Assembly (NCBI GenBank): GCA_018267155.1
Contig: JAFDZE010000063.1
Location: forward strand, 1 to 36,372
From: Bacteroidota bacterium
GTDB taxonomy: Bacteria > Bacteroidota > Bacteroidia > Flavobacteriales_F > PHOS-HE28
Direction: 5' to 3'
DNA: 36,372 nt
In this document: one piece after another, positions 15,483 to 26,100 of the stretch
How positions within the stretch are numbered: the stretch's first letter is position 1
Layout: the number at the start of each line of letters is the position of its first letter
The notes under the pieces: model-generated
What the model was told of the DNA's origin: nothing
The model's input: only the letters and a program-made list of their open reading frames with translations
Databases searched by the model: none
Program-made: the position numbers and the translations under genes

Positions 15483-16594
15483 GGGGCCTTGCGGGAAGTG
15501 AGCGTGAAGGGAAGCACCGCCAGTACGAATGCGGTGACACCGAGAACGAGGAGCCCCTTGTTCGGCAGGATGTCGCGTGTGATCAGGCTGAGCGCGATCA
15601 TGGCCACCGCGTAGCAATAAAGGATGAGGGTGACGCTCCGGTGCCCGAGACCGAGATCCATCAGGCGGTGGTGGATGTGGTTGCGGTCGGCCGCCAGTGG
15701 ACTGCGGCCCTTGGCAAGGCGGATGCTGAAGATGCGCAGGGTGTCCACAAGCGGATAGGCGATCGCGCTCATGGCGAAGAGCGGCGTGGGCACGGCGGCC
15801 AGCCAGCGCGGCAGCTTGCTGACGTCGTGATCGATCACCCGCATGGCCAGGATGCTGATGATGGCCCCGATGATGAGCGACCCGCTGTCACCCATGAAAA
15901 TACGAGCGGGATGGTAGTTGAAGACCAGGAAGCCCACCAGGGCACCGGCCAGGGTGAAGGCCAAGAGGGCCAGCGCAACATCGCCCGCCCAGTACAGCCA
16001 AAGGCCATAGGCGCTGGCAGCGATCAGGCCGATGCCGGCGGCCAGGCCGTCCACCCCGTCGATCAGGTTGAATGCGTTCACCAGCACCACGTACGTGAAG
16101 CATGAGAACGCGATGGAGATCTCCTCCGGCAGCTCGTACACGCCGAGGATGCCGTGCATGTCCCGGATCCGCACCCCGCCCATCACCACCAGGATGTACG
16201 CCACGATCATGTGGCCCACCAGCTTCTTCACCGGGCTGAAGCCGATGATGTCGTCCTTCACGCCGATGAAGAACAAGAGCACCATCACCGCAATGGTGAA
16301 CTTGAAGTCCTTGTACGCCGCACCCATGTCCTGGTACAGGACCTTGAAATCCTCGATGCTGAAGCCCAACACCGAGGCCTGCGGGAACCACAGGCTGTAG
16401 CTGAAGAGGATCGCTGCGAAGATGATGATGCCGCCGATGGTGGGCACGCTACGGCTGTGGATCTTGCGTTCCTCGCTGGGCTCATCGACCAGGTGCTTCA
16501 TGCGCGCTACCTTGATCAGGCTGGGCATGGTGAAGAGGGTCACCACGAAGGAGGTGATGAACCCGAGGAGCAGGATGTACCGGTGCGGTCCCAA
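15479..16594 (-). CDS. Polyprenyl-phosphate sugar-1-phosphate transferase (WecA/MraY family)
   Basis: 371 aa multi-spanning membrane protein that should transfer a (N-acetylated) hexose-1-phosphate from a UDP-sugar to undecaprenyl phosphate, the first step of a lipid-linked glycan. Family motifs are present: EERKIHSRSVPTIGGI near residues 41-56, NLIDGVDGLAAG, FMGDSGSL, and the cytoplasmic NHIHHRL. Motif spacing suggests WecA/TagO/RfbF rather than MraY. The start is a TTG at 16594, 6 bases after the stop of the upstream Wzi-like gene. The next ATG would delete the first membrane helix, so TTG with translational coupling is preferred. It is flanked on both sides by Wzi-like genes, which suggests a dedicated surface polysaccharide. 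Confidence 0.9.
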   Translation of the reverse strand: MGPHRYILLLGFITSFVVTLFTMPSLIKVARMKHLVDEPSEERKIHSRSVPTIGGIIIFAAILFSYSLWFPQASVLGFSIEDFKVLYQDMGAAYKDFKFTIAVMVLLFFIGVKDDIIGFSPVKKLVGHMIVAYILVVMGGVRIRDMHGILGVYELPEEISIAFSCFTYVVLVNAFNLIDGVDGLAAGIGLIAASAYGLWLYWAGDVALALLAFTLAGALVGFLVFNYHPARIFMGDSGSLIIGAIISILAMRVIDHDVSKLPRWLAAVPTPLFAMSAIAYPLVDTLRIFSIRLAKGRSPLAADRNHIHHRLMDLGLGHRSVTLILYCYAVAMIALSLITRDILPNKGLLVLGVTAFVLAVLPFTLTSRKAP

Positions 16595-16600
16595 TCGGTG

Positions 16601-18181
16601 TCAGTGATCGTAGTAGCGGTTGAACAACCCCGTGCGCAAGCAGACGTAGAGGTAGTGGCAGTTCTGCGTGTCCGGAGCGGGGTTCACATCACGTGTACTG
16701 AGGCCGATGCTCAGGCTCGTGTTCTGGTTGTGGTTGATGCGCCACGCGAAACTCACGTCCAGCCATGCCCGGGTGCGCTTCACCGCCAGGCTGTCGGCCC
16801 CCATGGCATCGCGCGGATCGAAGATGTTCCCCCCGCTCACCGTGGTGGCCGTGGTGTCCACGGTGAAGGTGGCCAGGCTGCCCTGCACGCGGAACCACCA
16901 CGTCTGGTTGATGCCGTAGTCGAGGATGGCGACGGCTTCGTTGTATCCGGCACCCAAGGGGCTCGCCAGCGGTTCGTTGTACTGGCTGTAGCTGCCGCGG
17001 GTGAAGCTGCTGGTGTACGCGAACGGGGTTGCGCTGTTGTATTCGGCCAGAAGGTGCAGGTCGCGCACCAGGATGTCGAACCATTGGAACCCCGCCTGCC
17101 ACGCGTAGCGCTGTCGCGCCGGGTCGTCCAGGGCGAATTGGCCATAGACGAAGAACTTGTCGGTGATCCGGTATTTGGCATCCAGGCCGATCAGTTGCTT
17201 GTGCTCGCCATCGAAGCCGTTCACCAACGTGTTCACCACCGGCACGGGGTTCAGTTGCCAGGCATTGAACGGCCGCACGCCGGAGCTATCGATGGTGCGC
17301 CAGAGCGTGGCTTCGAACAGGCCGAGTTGAACGGGGCCCAGATTCACGCTCAAGTGCTTGAGACCGACCCGCCGCCACCAGAAGAGGCTTTCGGCACTCT
17401 CCCCGGTGGGCAGCCGGTCGGCCGGGTCGTTCACCGACTGGAAGCGCGCGTTGATCCAGGTGTACTGCAGGCGCTGATCCGGTGTAATAAAGCTGAACTT
17501 CAGGTATGGATACGGGAAGGTATTGTCTCCCAGCAGCACGCTCCGGTATCCGTTGCCAACGAAATGGCGTCCATTGCCGAACTGCACATTGATCCAGCGG
17601 CGAGGGCTCCAGCTCACGTTGCCCATGGCCCACGCGAAATCGAGGCCGCGCTGGTTGAAGGCCTTGATGCGCCCCTGCCCGGGCACCACGCCCGTACGTT
17701 GGGCGTACTGGTACAGGTACAAGGGAAGCACCGCCTGGTTCTCGTAGAACGTGGTCTGGAAGCTCACGTCCTTGCCCAGGTCGGCCTTGATCCAGAAGCC
17801 ACGCGCGTTGAAGTTGTTGGTGGCCTGGTTGGTGTTGGCCACGGAGGTCTCCACCATGTCGCGTCCCATCTCGAAGCGGAACACCGGATCGATGCTCAAC
17901 TTGAACCCCCCGTGTCTGGCGTTGATCAGGTGCTCGGCGAACAGCTTCTTGGTGAACAGGTAGTAGTGTCGCCCCTTGTCCGGCCGGAAGCCCATCACGT
18001 TGTCCAGATCGGCCCGACTCTCGATCATGGGTCGCAGGCCCGTGTGCATGGTGCTCGTGCGGCAGGCCCCGTTCCGGTCGATGTCGTAATAGATGTCCCG
18101 GTTCAAAGGCACGTCATTCTGCTGGCCGAGGCTCGCACAGGCGCAGCCGCACAGGATCAGGGTGGTCGCGCAGGAACGCAT
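16601..18181 (-). CDS. Wzi-like capsule-assembly outer-membrane protein (copy B)
   Basis: 526 aa from ATG 18181, with the signal peptide MRSCATTLILCGCACASLGQ (SPI more likely than a lipoprotein, since LCGC is a poor lipobox). Beta-barrel-type strands rich in Tyr/Trp/Phe run to the end (GRHFVGNGYRSVLLGDN, TFPYPYLKFSFITPD, VSFAWRINHNQNTSLSIGLS). The GxGYRSVLLGDN-FPYPYLK block aligns with copy A downstream, so the two are paralogues. It is the first gene of a three-gene minus-strand operon with a -7 element (18194-18201) 12 bases before its start. The sugar specificity cannot be read. The longer frame upstream has no signal peptide and overlaps that promoter. Confidence 0.8.
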   Translation of the reverse strand: MRSCATTLILCGCACASLGQQNDVPLNRDIYYDIDRNGACRTSTMHTGLRPMIESRADLDNVMGFRPDKGRHYYLFTKKLFAEHLINARHGGFKLSIDPVFRFEMGRDMVETSVANTNQATNNFNARGFWIKADLGKDVSFQTTFYENQAVLPLYLYQYAQRTGVVPGQGRIKAFNQRGLDFAWAMGNVSWSPRRWINVQFGNGRHFVGNGYRSVLLGDNTFPYPYLKFSFITPDQRLQYTWINARFQSVNDPADRLPTGESAESLFWWRRVGLKHLSVNLGPVQLGLFEATLWRTIDSSGVRPFNAWQLNPVPVVNTLVNGFDGEHKQLIGLDAKYRITDKFFVYGQFALDDPARQRYAWQAGFQWFDILVRDLHLLAEYNSATPFAYTSSFTRGSYSQYNEPLASPLGAGYNEAVAILDYGINQTWWFRVQGSLATFTVDTTATTVSGGNIFDPRDAMGADSLAVKRTRAWLDVSFAWRINHNQNTSLSIGLSTRDVNPAPDTQNCHYLYVCLRTGLFNRYYDH

Positions 18182-18193
18182 GATGCCGGGCGC

Positions 18194-18201
18194 CGAAGGT
18201 A
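18194..18201 (-). promoter_or_regulatory. -7 element (TACCTTCG) of the Wzi operon
   Basis: Reads TACCTTCG on the minus strand, one base from the Bacteroidota consensus TAnnTTTG. It ends 12 bases before the copy B start, which predicts a 5' leader of only a few bases. It has the same TAC-n-TTYG form as several other promoters in this window. Confidence 0.5.
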
Positions 18202-18263
18202 GAAGGACGGCCCAACCCGCGACCTGCTCCATGCGTACACCGTTCGCCCTTCGAGGGTCCACC

Positions 18264-18650
18264 ATGCGCTTTCCGCAAGAACGCAATGATCACCTGGTGA
18301 ACCTGCTCACTATCGCCCGGTTCGACCCATCATCCGAGAACCGCGCAGCCGTGCAGGAGGAATTGTTGCGTGGCCGTGCTTTGCTCATCGTTCAGGCTCG
18401 TCCCGTACCGGGTGATCCGCGCAGTCTGGAGTTCCTGCACGCACCGGTGCTCGATGGCCGCCCCACGCTGTTCGCCTTCACCAGCGAGGTGGCCTTGCGC
18501 AGCTGGTCCACGCAGGACATGGAACTGGTGATCGTGCCGGCCGGGGCATTTTTCCAAGGCTGTCTCAAGAACGGGATCGGTACCGTGGTGGTGGATGCGA
18601 GCACCCCCAACGAGTTGCGCATCGCACTGGGCCGTTCGGCCGCTGCCTGA
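18264..18650 (+). CDS. SseB-like N-terminal domain protein
   Basis: 128 aa soluble protein. The segment LLRGRALLIVQARP, then PTLFAFTSEVALRSW, then IVPAGAFFQGCLKNG resembles the SseB N-terminal family (PF07179), small proteins of unknown biochemical role named for serine sensitivity in E. coli. ATG 18264 has GAGGG about 10 bases upstream; ATG 18231 is an alternative that adds 11 residues. It is convergent with fcl and the two stop codons abut exactly (TGA/TCA), so transcription of the two must run into each other. Family assignment is moderate. Confidence 0.7.
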   Translation: MRFPQERNDHLVNLLTIARFDPSSENRAAVQEELLRGRALLIVQARPVPGDPRSLEFLHAPVLDGRPTLFAFTSEVALRSWSTQDMELVIVPAGAFFQGCLKNGIGTVVVDASTPNELRIALGRSAAA

Positions 18651-19589
18651 TCAGGCTTTCGCCAGCTCGCTCTTGGCGAACTCCTCATAAACCGCCGTGA
18701 TCCCCTCGCGCAAGCCGATGCGGTGCTTCCACCCCAACTTGTGCAAGCGCGAAACATCCATCAGTTTACGCGGCGTACCATCGGGCTTCTCGGTGTTCCA
18801 CTTCAGTTCACCGCTGTAGCCCACGATCTCCTTGATCATCTCGGCGAGCGCCTTGATCGTGAGGTCCTCGCCCGTACCGATGTTCACGAACAGTTCCTCG
18901 TCGTAGTTCTGCAGCAGGAAGAAGCAGGCGTCGGCCAGGTCGTCCACGTGCAGGAACTCGCGCATGGGCGAGCCCGTGCCCCAGACCTCCACACTCGGGG
19001 CGTTCGTGACTTTCGCCGTGTGGAACTTGCGGATGAGCGCGGGCAGCACGTGGCTGTTGTTCAGGTCGTAGTTGTCGTTGGGCCCGTACAGGTTGGTGGG
19101 CATCGCACTGATGTAGTTCACCCCGTACTGACGGCGGTAGCTCTCGGCCATTTTGATACCGGCGATCTTGGCGATCGCGTATGGCTCGTTCGTCTGCTCG
19201 AGCAGCCCGGTGAGCAGGCTTTCCTCCTTCAACGGTTGCGGGGCCATCTTCGGGTATATACACGAGGAGCCCAGGAACAGCAGCTTCTTCACGCCGTTGC
19301 GGTAGGCGCTGTCGATCACGTTGTTCTGGATCATCAGGTTCTCGTGCAGGAACTGCGCGCGGTACACGTTGTTGGCATGGATGCCGCCGACTTTCGCCGC
19401 TGCGAGCACCACGATGTCCGGCTTCTCACTGGCGAAGAAGTCGCGTACGGGCTGCTGCTCGCGCAGGTCGAGTTCCTTGCTGGTGCGGGTGACGATGTTG
19501 GTGAAACCGTCCTTCTGCAGACGGCGAACGATGGCCGAGCCCACCATGCCGCGGTGGCCGGCGACGAAGATCTTGTCTGTTTTGTTCAT
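18651..19589 (-). CDS. fcl: GDP-L-fucose synthase
   Basis: 312 aa. It is the epimerase-reductase that converts GDP-4-keto-6-deoxymannose to GDP-L-fucose. The NADP-binding [10 protein letters not shown] is at residues 12-21, followed by a Ser-Ser-Cys-Ile-Tyr-Pro catalytic segment and the short-chain dehydrogenase YxxxK pair in [20 protein letters not shown] and the C-terminal [13 protein letters not shown] fit the family. It follows gmd, which supplies its substrate, on the same strand with a 109-base gap full of palindromes. Confidence 0.95.
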   Translation of the reverse strand: MNKTDKIFVAGHRGMVGSAIVRRLQKDGFTNIVTRTSKELDLREQQPVRDFFASEKPDIVVLAAAKVGGIHANNVYRAQFLHENLMIQNNVIDSAYRNGVKKLLFLGSSCIYPKMAPQPLKEESLLTGLLEQTNEPYAIAKIAGIKMAESYRRQYGVNYISAMPTNLYGPNDNYDLNNSHVLPALIRKFHTAKVTNAPSVEVWGTGSPMREFLHVDDLADACFFLLQNYDEELFVNIGTGEDLTIKALAEMIKEIVGYSGELKWNTEKPDGTPRKLMDVSRLHKLGWKHRIGLREGITAVYEEFAKSELAKA

Positions 19590-19598
19590 CTGTCGAGG

Positions 19599-19704
19599 CG
19601 ACGTTCACGTCGTCCGGGATTTTGAAGGTCGTCCTTGAGGGATCCGCACGGATCGGGGCGACATGAATGTCGTCCCTGCGGAATGATCGCGAATGCGATC
19701 ATTC
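19599..19704. repeat. Cluster of four short palindromes between gmd and fcl (REP-like)
   Basis: Four inverted repeats follow one another. CGACGT-TC-ACGTCG lies at 19599-19612, GATCCG-CA-CGGATC at 19641-19654, CGACAT-GA-ATGTCG at about 19659-19672, and a perfect 10-bp stem GAATGATCGC / GCGATCATTC with loop GAAT at 19681-19704. The last one covers the gmd stop codon. The first and third share CGAC-n-T...A-n-GTCGTCC. The set resembles REP/MITE-type extragenic elements and may stop or stabilise the gmd transcript. No transposase is in the window. Confidence 0.5.
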
Positions 19705-20814
19705 CTGTTCGTGCAGGATCCTATGCCCTCCCTTCTTCAGGTACACGTCGCGCTTGAAAAGCTCCACATCGCTGCTCACCATTTCTTTCACCAGGGCCTT
19801 GAGGTCGTACTTGTGCTTCCAGCCGAGCACCCGCTGGGCCTTGCGGGGGTCGCCCTCCAGGTGGTCCACTTCCGCCGGGCGGTAGTAGCGCTTGTCGATG
19901 GCCACCAGGGTCTTTCCGGTTTTTTTATCGATGCCCTTCTCCTTCTCGCCCTTCCCCTTCCACTCGATCCTGATGCCCACCTCGGCGAACGCGAGCTCGA
20001 TGAAGTGGCGCACGGTGTACGTCTTGCCTGTGGCGAGCACGTAGTCGTCCGGTTTGTCGTGCTGCAACATCAGCCACATGCCCTCCACATAGTCCTTGGC
20101 ATGGCCCCAGTCGCGCTTGGCGTCCATATTGCCGAGGTAGAGTGTTTGCTGCAGGCCGAGCTTGATCTTGGCCACGGCGCGCGTGATCTTGCGGGTGACG
20201 AAGGTCTCACCGCGCAGCGGGCTCTCGTGGTTGAACAGGATGCCGTTGCAGGCAAAAATGTTGTAGCTCTCGCGGTAGTTCTTGGTGATCCAGAAGCCGT
20301 AGAGTTTGGCCACGCCGTACGGGCTCTTTGGGTAGAACGGCGTTTCCTCATTCTGCGCACGGGGCAGTACGCCGCCATACAGTTCTGAAGTGGAGGCCTG
20401 GTAGAAGCGGGTCTTCTTCTCCATACCCAGGATCCGTATGGCTTCCAGGAAGCGGAGCGTACCGATACCGTCGGCGTTGGCCGTATACTCGGGCATCTCG
20501 AAGCTCACCGCCACATGGCTCATGGCGGCCAGGTTGTAGATCTCGTCCGGTTGGATCTCCTTCACGAGCCGGAGGCAGTTCACGCTGTCGGTGAGGTCGC
20601 CGTAATGCAGGTGGAACGGGCGCCCCTGCTCATGCATGTCATGATAGAGGTGGTCGATGCGGTCCGTGTTGAACAGGGAACTGCGGCGTTTCACACCGTG
20701 TACCTCATACCCCTTGTTCAACAGGAATTCGCTGAGGTAAGCACCGTCCTGACCGGTCACACCGGTGATCAGGGCCACTTTACGCTTTTTGCCGGATGCC
20801 TTCTTCTTCGCCAT
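19699..20814 (-). CDS. gmd: GDP-mannose 4,6-dehydratase
   Basis: 371 aa. It converts GDP-D-mannose to GDP-4-keto-6-deoxymannose, the first step to GDP-L-fucose. The NADP motif [15 protein letters not shown] is at residues 18-32, the [17 protein letters not shown] loop and the catalytic STSELYGG segment follow, and [17 protein letters not shown] carries the YxxxK pair. A lysine-rich insertion ([17 protein letters not shown]) precedes [15 protein letters not shown], as in many Bacteroidota versions. The N-terminal [10 protein letters not shown] is a short basic extension. It lies between cysQ (upstream, 39-base gap) and fcl (downstream). Confidence 0.96.
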   Translation of the reverse strand: MAKKKASGKKRKVALITGVTGQDGAYLSEFLLNKGYEVHGVKRRSSLFNTDRIDHLYHDMHEQGRPFHLHYGDLTDSVNCLRLVKEIQPDEIYNLAAMSHVAVSFEMPEYTANADGIGTLRFLEAIRILGMEKKTRFYQASTSELYGGVLPRAQNEETPFYPKSPYGVAKLYGFWITKNYRESYNIFACNGILFNHESPLRGETFVTRKITRAVAKIKLGLQQTLYLGNMDAKRDWGHAKDYVEGMWLMLQHDKPDDYVLATGKTYTVRHFIELAFAEVGIRIEWKGKGEKEKGIDKKTGKTLVAIDKRYYRPAEVDHLEGDPRKAQRVLGWKHKYDLKALVKEMVSSDVELFKRDVYLKKGGHRILHEQE

Positions 20815-20853
20815 TTCGTCTGGGCGACGCTTGGATCGCCGTGATTTTGGTTG

Positions 20854-21693
<840 letters not shown>

Positions 21694-21698
21694 CGGGC

Positions 21699-21706
21699 CG
21701 AAAATA
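21699..21706 (-). promoter_or_regulatory. -7 element (TATTTTCG) of cysQ
   Basis: Reads TATTTTCG on the minus strand, 5 bases before the GTG start of cysQ. It predicts a transcript with almost no leader, beginning at or beside the start codon. Confidence 0.45.
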
Positions 21707-21754
21707 TCCCCGTCATCGCTTGTGACGGAGCCGCACGCGGAGGACTGTCAACGA

Positions 21755-23119
21755 TCAGGGTTTGGCATAGCGATCACGGTACTGCCGATAGAGCGCTTTT
21801 TGATGGTCGTCCAGCACGATGTGCCGCCCGTCGATGAACGCGTGGACCACGTTGTTGGTGCGCATGTCCAGCGCGTCGCCGGTGGAAACGAACAAGGTGG
21901 CGCTCTTGCCTGTGGTCAGGCTGCCGTAGCGCTGGTCGATACCCAGCACACGAGCGGCGTCGAGGGTGATGGCTTGCAGGGCCGCTTCGCGCTCCAACCC
22001 ATAAGCGGCGGCGGTTCCGGCCGTGAAGGCGAGGTTGCGCCCACCGGGCCGCTCCTGGTCCCCTGCATAACCCAGGCAGAACCGGACACCTTTGCTCCTT
22101 AACAGGACAGGCAGCCTGTAGGGCAGGTCCGTGTCGTCATCGTCGCGCAAGGGCAGGCTGTGAATGCGGCGCAGGATCACATCCACCTTCTTGTCCCGCA
22201 GGAGATCCGCCACCCGCCAAGCATCGTAGCCGCCCACGATCACGGTGCGTTGCACACCCATCGCCTGTGCGAACAGGACCGCCTCCTGGATCTCCTGCGC
22301 CCCATCGGCCTCCACATACAGCGTCATGCTCCCGTTGAAAAGTCCGCGCATGGATCCCATCCGCTGATCAACGAGGGGATGCTCCCGGCTGGCCGCGTAT
22401 GCCGCAGCCTTGCGGAAGAATTCCTCTATCTGTTGTATTTTTTTTGAGCGTTCGTCGGCGCTGGAACGACGGGTATCCCCTGGTTCGGCCCACCAGCCCG
22501 TGCGTTCGTAGGCCCGGGGCCAGGTCATGCGGATGCCGTCCACCGCACGGATCGGGGCCGCGGCGTTGTCCCAGGCATCCAACCGCACCACCGTGCTCGA
22601 TCCGGCGATGGTTCCGCCCCGCGGCGTGACCTGGGCGATCAGAACGCCGTTGGCCCGCACCGTGGGGATGATCCGCGAGTCGGTGTTGTAGGCCGATATG
22701 GCGCGCACCTCAGGCTCCATGTCACCGGTCTCCTCCTCATCGGCGGTGGAGTTCACCAGATCGATCTCGTGCAGACCGAGCGTGTTGTCCGGCAGGATCA
22801 GTCCGGGGTAGATATGCTGGCCGTCGGTATTGATAACGGTATCATATTTCGCCGTGGTGCCGTAACTGTGCCCTACGAAGTCGATCGTCCCGTTGCGGAA
22901 GCCGACCGCCGCATCGTCTATGACCGTTCCATCCCCCGCATGGACCGTACCGCCCTTCAGCAGGATGCTCCTTGTCTCCGGAGGTGCGGGCGTGGGCTTC
23001 TGGGCCTGTGCGGCAACGGACAACAGGCAGCACGCGATGAGCAGCGCCCCGAGGGTCACGGTACCTGGTTGGCCGCTGCTGCCCGCCTTCTGTCGCTTGC
23101 CGCTTGCTGGCATGTTCAT
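21755..23119 (-). CDS. Amidohydrolase-superfamily protein lacking metal ligands, exported
   Basis: 454 aa from ATG 23119, which overlaps the preceding stop (ATGA) and has GGGGAAG just before it. An N-terminal hydrophobic segment (LGALLIACCLLSVAAQAQ, residues ~22-40) is a signal peptide after a basic N-region. The protein has the amidohydrolase composite-domain layout (ILLKGGTVHAGDGTVIDDAAVGFRNGTIDFVG at the start; LDAARVLGIDQRYGSLTTGKSATLFV at the end), but where the barrel should give HxH it reads GLILPDNTLGL. I see no replacements for the other metal histidines; an Asp in GYAGDQERPG may or may not match the usual last ligand. It is therefore probably not a normal hydrolase. It is coupled to the 1017-aa gene upstream and may be a partner subunit or binding protein. 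Confidence 0.85.
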   Translation of the reverse strand: MNMPASGKRQKAGSSGQPGTVTLGALLIACCLLSVAAQAQKPTPAPPETRSILLKGGTVHAGDGTVIDDAAVGFRNGTIDFVGHSYGTTAKYDTVINTDGQHIYPGLILPDNTLGLHEIDLVNSTADEEETGDMEPEVRAISAYNTDSRIIPTVRANGVLIAQVTPRGGTIAGSSTVVRLDAWDNAAAPIRAVDGIRMTWPRAYERTGWWAEPGDTRRSSADERSKKIQQIEEFFRKAAAYAASREHPLVDQRMGSMRGLFNGSMTLYVEADGAQEIQEAVLFAQAMGVQRTVIVGGYDAWRVADLLRDKKVDVILRRIHSLPLRDDDDTDLPYRLPVLLRSKGVRFCLGYAGDQERPGGRNLAFTAGTAAAYGLEREAALQAITLDAARVLGIDQRYGSLTTGKSATLFVSTGDALDMRTNNVVHAFIDGRHIVLDDHQKALYRQYRDRYAKP

Positions 23120-26100
23120 GGCTCTTCCCCGATCGTTCCGCATTCCCAACGACCCCGACCCTCACGTTCGGCCTTCCGGACCGGCGCTCCCGCCTTCTTC
23201 GCCGCGATCATCTTGCTGATGAGCCGCTCGCGTTCCGCCTTGATGGCCGCTCGCAGTTCCCGGTCCACTTTCGCATCGAAGCGCCGCACGCCGTCCACGA
23301 AGGTCATCTCGGCCTTGGCACCGATGCTCAGCGGGTCCGTGTTCCAAAGCACGATGTCCGCGTCCTTGCCCGTTTCCACCGAGCCCATGCGGCCGTCCAG
23401 GTGAAGGGCCTTCGCGGGGTTCAACGTTACCATTTTCCAGGCATCTTCCGCCGGGACACCACCGTACTTCATGGTCTTCGCGGCCTCCTGGTTCAACCTG
23501 CGGCCCATCTCGGCATCGTCGCTGTTGATGCACGTGTTCACGCCCTGATCATGGAGCAACGCGGCGTTGTACGGGATGGCGTCCATGACTTCCATCTTGT
23601 AGGCCCACCAATCGCTGAAGGTGGCCGCGTTGGCATCGTGCTTCGCGAGCAGCTCCGCCACCTTGTACCCTTCCAGGACATGGGTGAAGGTGTTCACCCG
23701 GAAGCCCATGCTGTCGGCCACATGCATGAGCATGGCGATCTCGCTCTGCACGTAGCTGTGGCAGGTGATGTGACGCTTCCCTTCCAGGATCCCCACCACC
23801 GCATCGAGTTCCAGGTCAGGTCGTGGTGCGGATACCAAGCCGGTGTGATCGCCTTTCCCTCCCTTGGAGGCACGCTTCGCCTGGGCCCGGGCTATTTCAT
23901 CCCGGTATTCCTTCGCTCGGAAGAAGGCGTCGTACATCACCTGCTCCACGCCCATGCGTGTGGTCGGGAAGCGGCCCCCATCGCCCCAGTGGCTGCGCTT
24001 CACGTTCTCGCCGAGGGCGAACTTGATGAAGCCCTCCGCACCTTCGATCCTCATGTCATCGGCGTTCCGGCCCCAACGCAGCTTCACCAGTGCGCTCTGC
24101 CCACCGATGGGGTTCGCGCTGCCATGCAGGAGTTGCGCCGCCGTGACCCCGCCCGCGAGCTGGCGGTAGAGGTCGATGTCGTCCGGATCGATCACATCGC
24201 CGATGCGTACTTCGGAGGTCACGGCCTGCGAACCCTCGTTCACGCCCCGTGCGATGGCGATGTGCGAATGCTCGTCGATGATACCTGAGGTCAGGTGTTT
24301 GCCCGTGGCGTCGATCTCGGTGACCGCTGGCGGACGGCCCGCGAACAAGGCCGTTACCGACAGGTCACGCCCCACACCCAGGATGCGGCCGCCCGAGATG
24401 CACACATCGGCATCGGTCAGGATCCCCTGTGGCCCGTTGGTCCACACCGTGGCGTTCCGGAAAACCAGTAGTTCCGTATCGGGCAGCATGGGCACACCGT
24501 AGGCCCCCAGCGGGAACCATACCTGTCCTACGGGAGCTGACCAGAGGCTGTCCAGCACGTTCTTCTCTTTGGGCCCGCCGGTCAGCGCCCCATCCCTCTT
24601 CCCTGCCTGCCGCACGGCGCTCCAGGCGGCCCAATCCCCTCCCGGAAGCTGCCCTTGTCCATCCCAGATGCCACCACGTTCGTGGATGACCCCGTTCAGC
24701 CTGACCGGCCCGTTCATGCCGAATGGGCCGCCGTCGAACAACAGCGAGACCGATGAGCGTTCGATGGTGATGGCGGCCGTGGTGGTCCGCGTGCTGTCGT
24801 CGGGTCGTTGCACGGTGGCCTTCGGGCTGGCCGCCTCACCCGTCACCTTGAGCTTCAGGATATCGCTGCGCAGATTGAGTGTGAAGGTGCCGCGAGGGTC
24901 CTCCAACGGTACCGTCTGTTGGGTAAAGCGCGACCCGGCCACCCAGGTCTCGTGGATGGTGTTGCGCGGATCGAGCAGGTGGTGCGAACTGATGATGAGG
25001 TTGGCCAGCATCCCGGGCTTCAGCACGCCCAGCCGGTCGTCCAGCCGGAAGAACTTCGCGGGCACGGTGGTCAAGGCGGCGATCGCCGTGGAACTGTCCA
25101 GCCCGCAGCGGACCATGTGCCGCAGGGCTTCCCACATGGCCCCGGGTTCCTTCAGGCCGTTGCCGGTGAAGCAGAAGCTGCCACCCGCTTCCGCGATGCG
25201 CGCCGCGTTGGTGGGGGCCAGTTCCCAATGTTTCAGTTTCGCCAGGCTCACCTCGAGCGCGGCGAACGGGTCCTCCACATCGTACGCTTCGGGCAGGGCC
25301 AGCGGGACGATCAACGGGCATTTCGTGGCGAGCACGTCGCCCAGCCGTGCGTACGCATCGCCCGCTTCCTTCACGATGGGCACCAGCCCGTGTTCCTGGG
25401 CGATGCGTGCGATGCGCATCACATCGTTGCGCTCCGATGCCTCGAACACGAGCGGAAGATCCCGTTGCCCCGCCAGGGCCCGAAGGTCCGCGTCCACTTC
25501 GGAAAGCCTCCCTTGCGCCGCGTACCATTCCGCGTCGAACAGCGTTTGCCGCAACAGGGCGATGGCGCCCATGAGCGAACTCGGGTAGTCATCGGGACTT
25601 GTCCCCTTCCTGAAGGAGAAATGTGCCGATGCCGCGGGCAGGATCATGTCTTCCAAGGGCGACCTTCCGGCGGCCAGCACGGCGCAACCCGTACCCCGCG
25701 CAATGCCGTCCATCCGGTGGGTGATGAACGTGGTGATACCCTGTGCGCGCAATGCTTTCTGCCGGTCCCGGTCCACCACGAACAATTCATCGGCACGAAC
25801 ACCGGCACGAATGGCCCGGTTCCAGTGGCGATCGCCCCGATCGACCGAGGCATCCCGCTCCTTCTTCCCTGGGCCCAAGGGCTCGTACGGCTCAATGATC
25901 CCGGGCCACATATGCATCCCTCGGAGATCATGGATCACCGCGCCAACAGGTATGCTCACTTTCGGGCCCGTCGCGATGATGCGATCATCCTGGATGAGCA
26001 CGGTGCCATCGGCAATGACCTCCCCGGGGGCGGGATGCACCGTGGCATGCGTGAAGGCGATCACCGGACGGGCCTTGTCCGCCGGTCCGTTGGCGGGCGG

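Noticed and set aside
16154-18202. 682-residue plus-strand open frame
   Set aside because: Antisense to the sugar transferase and the Wzi-like protein, no signal or motif of its own.
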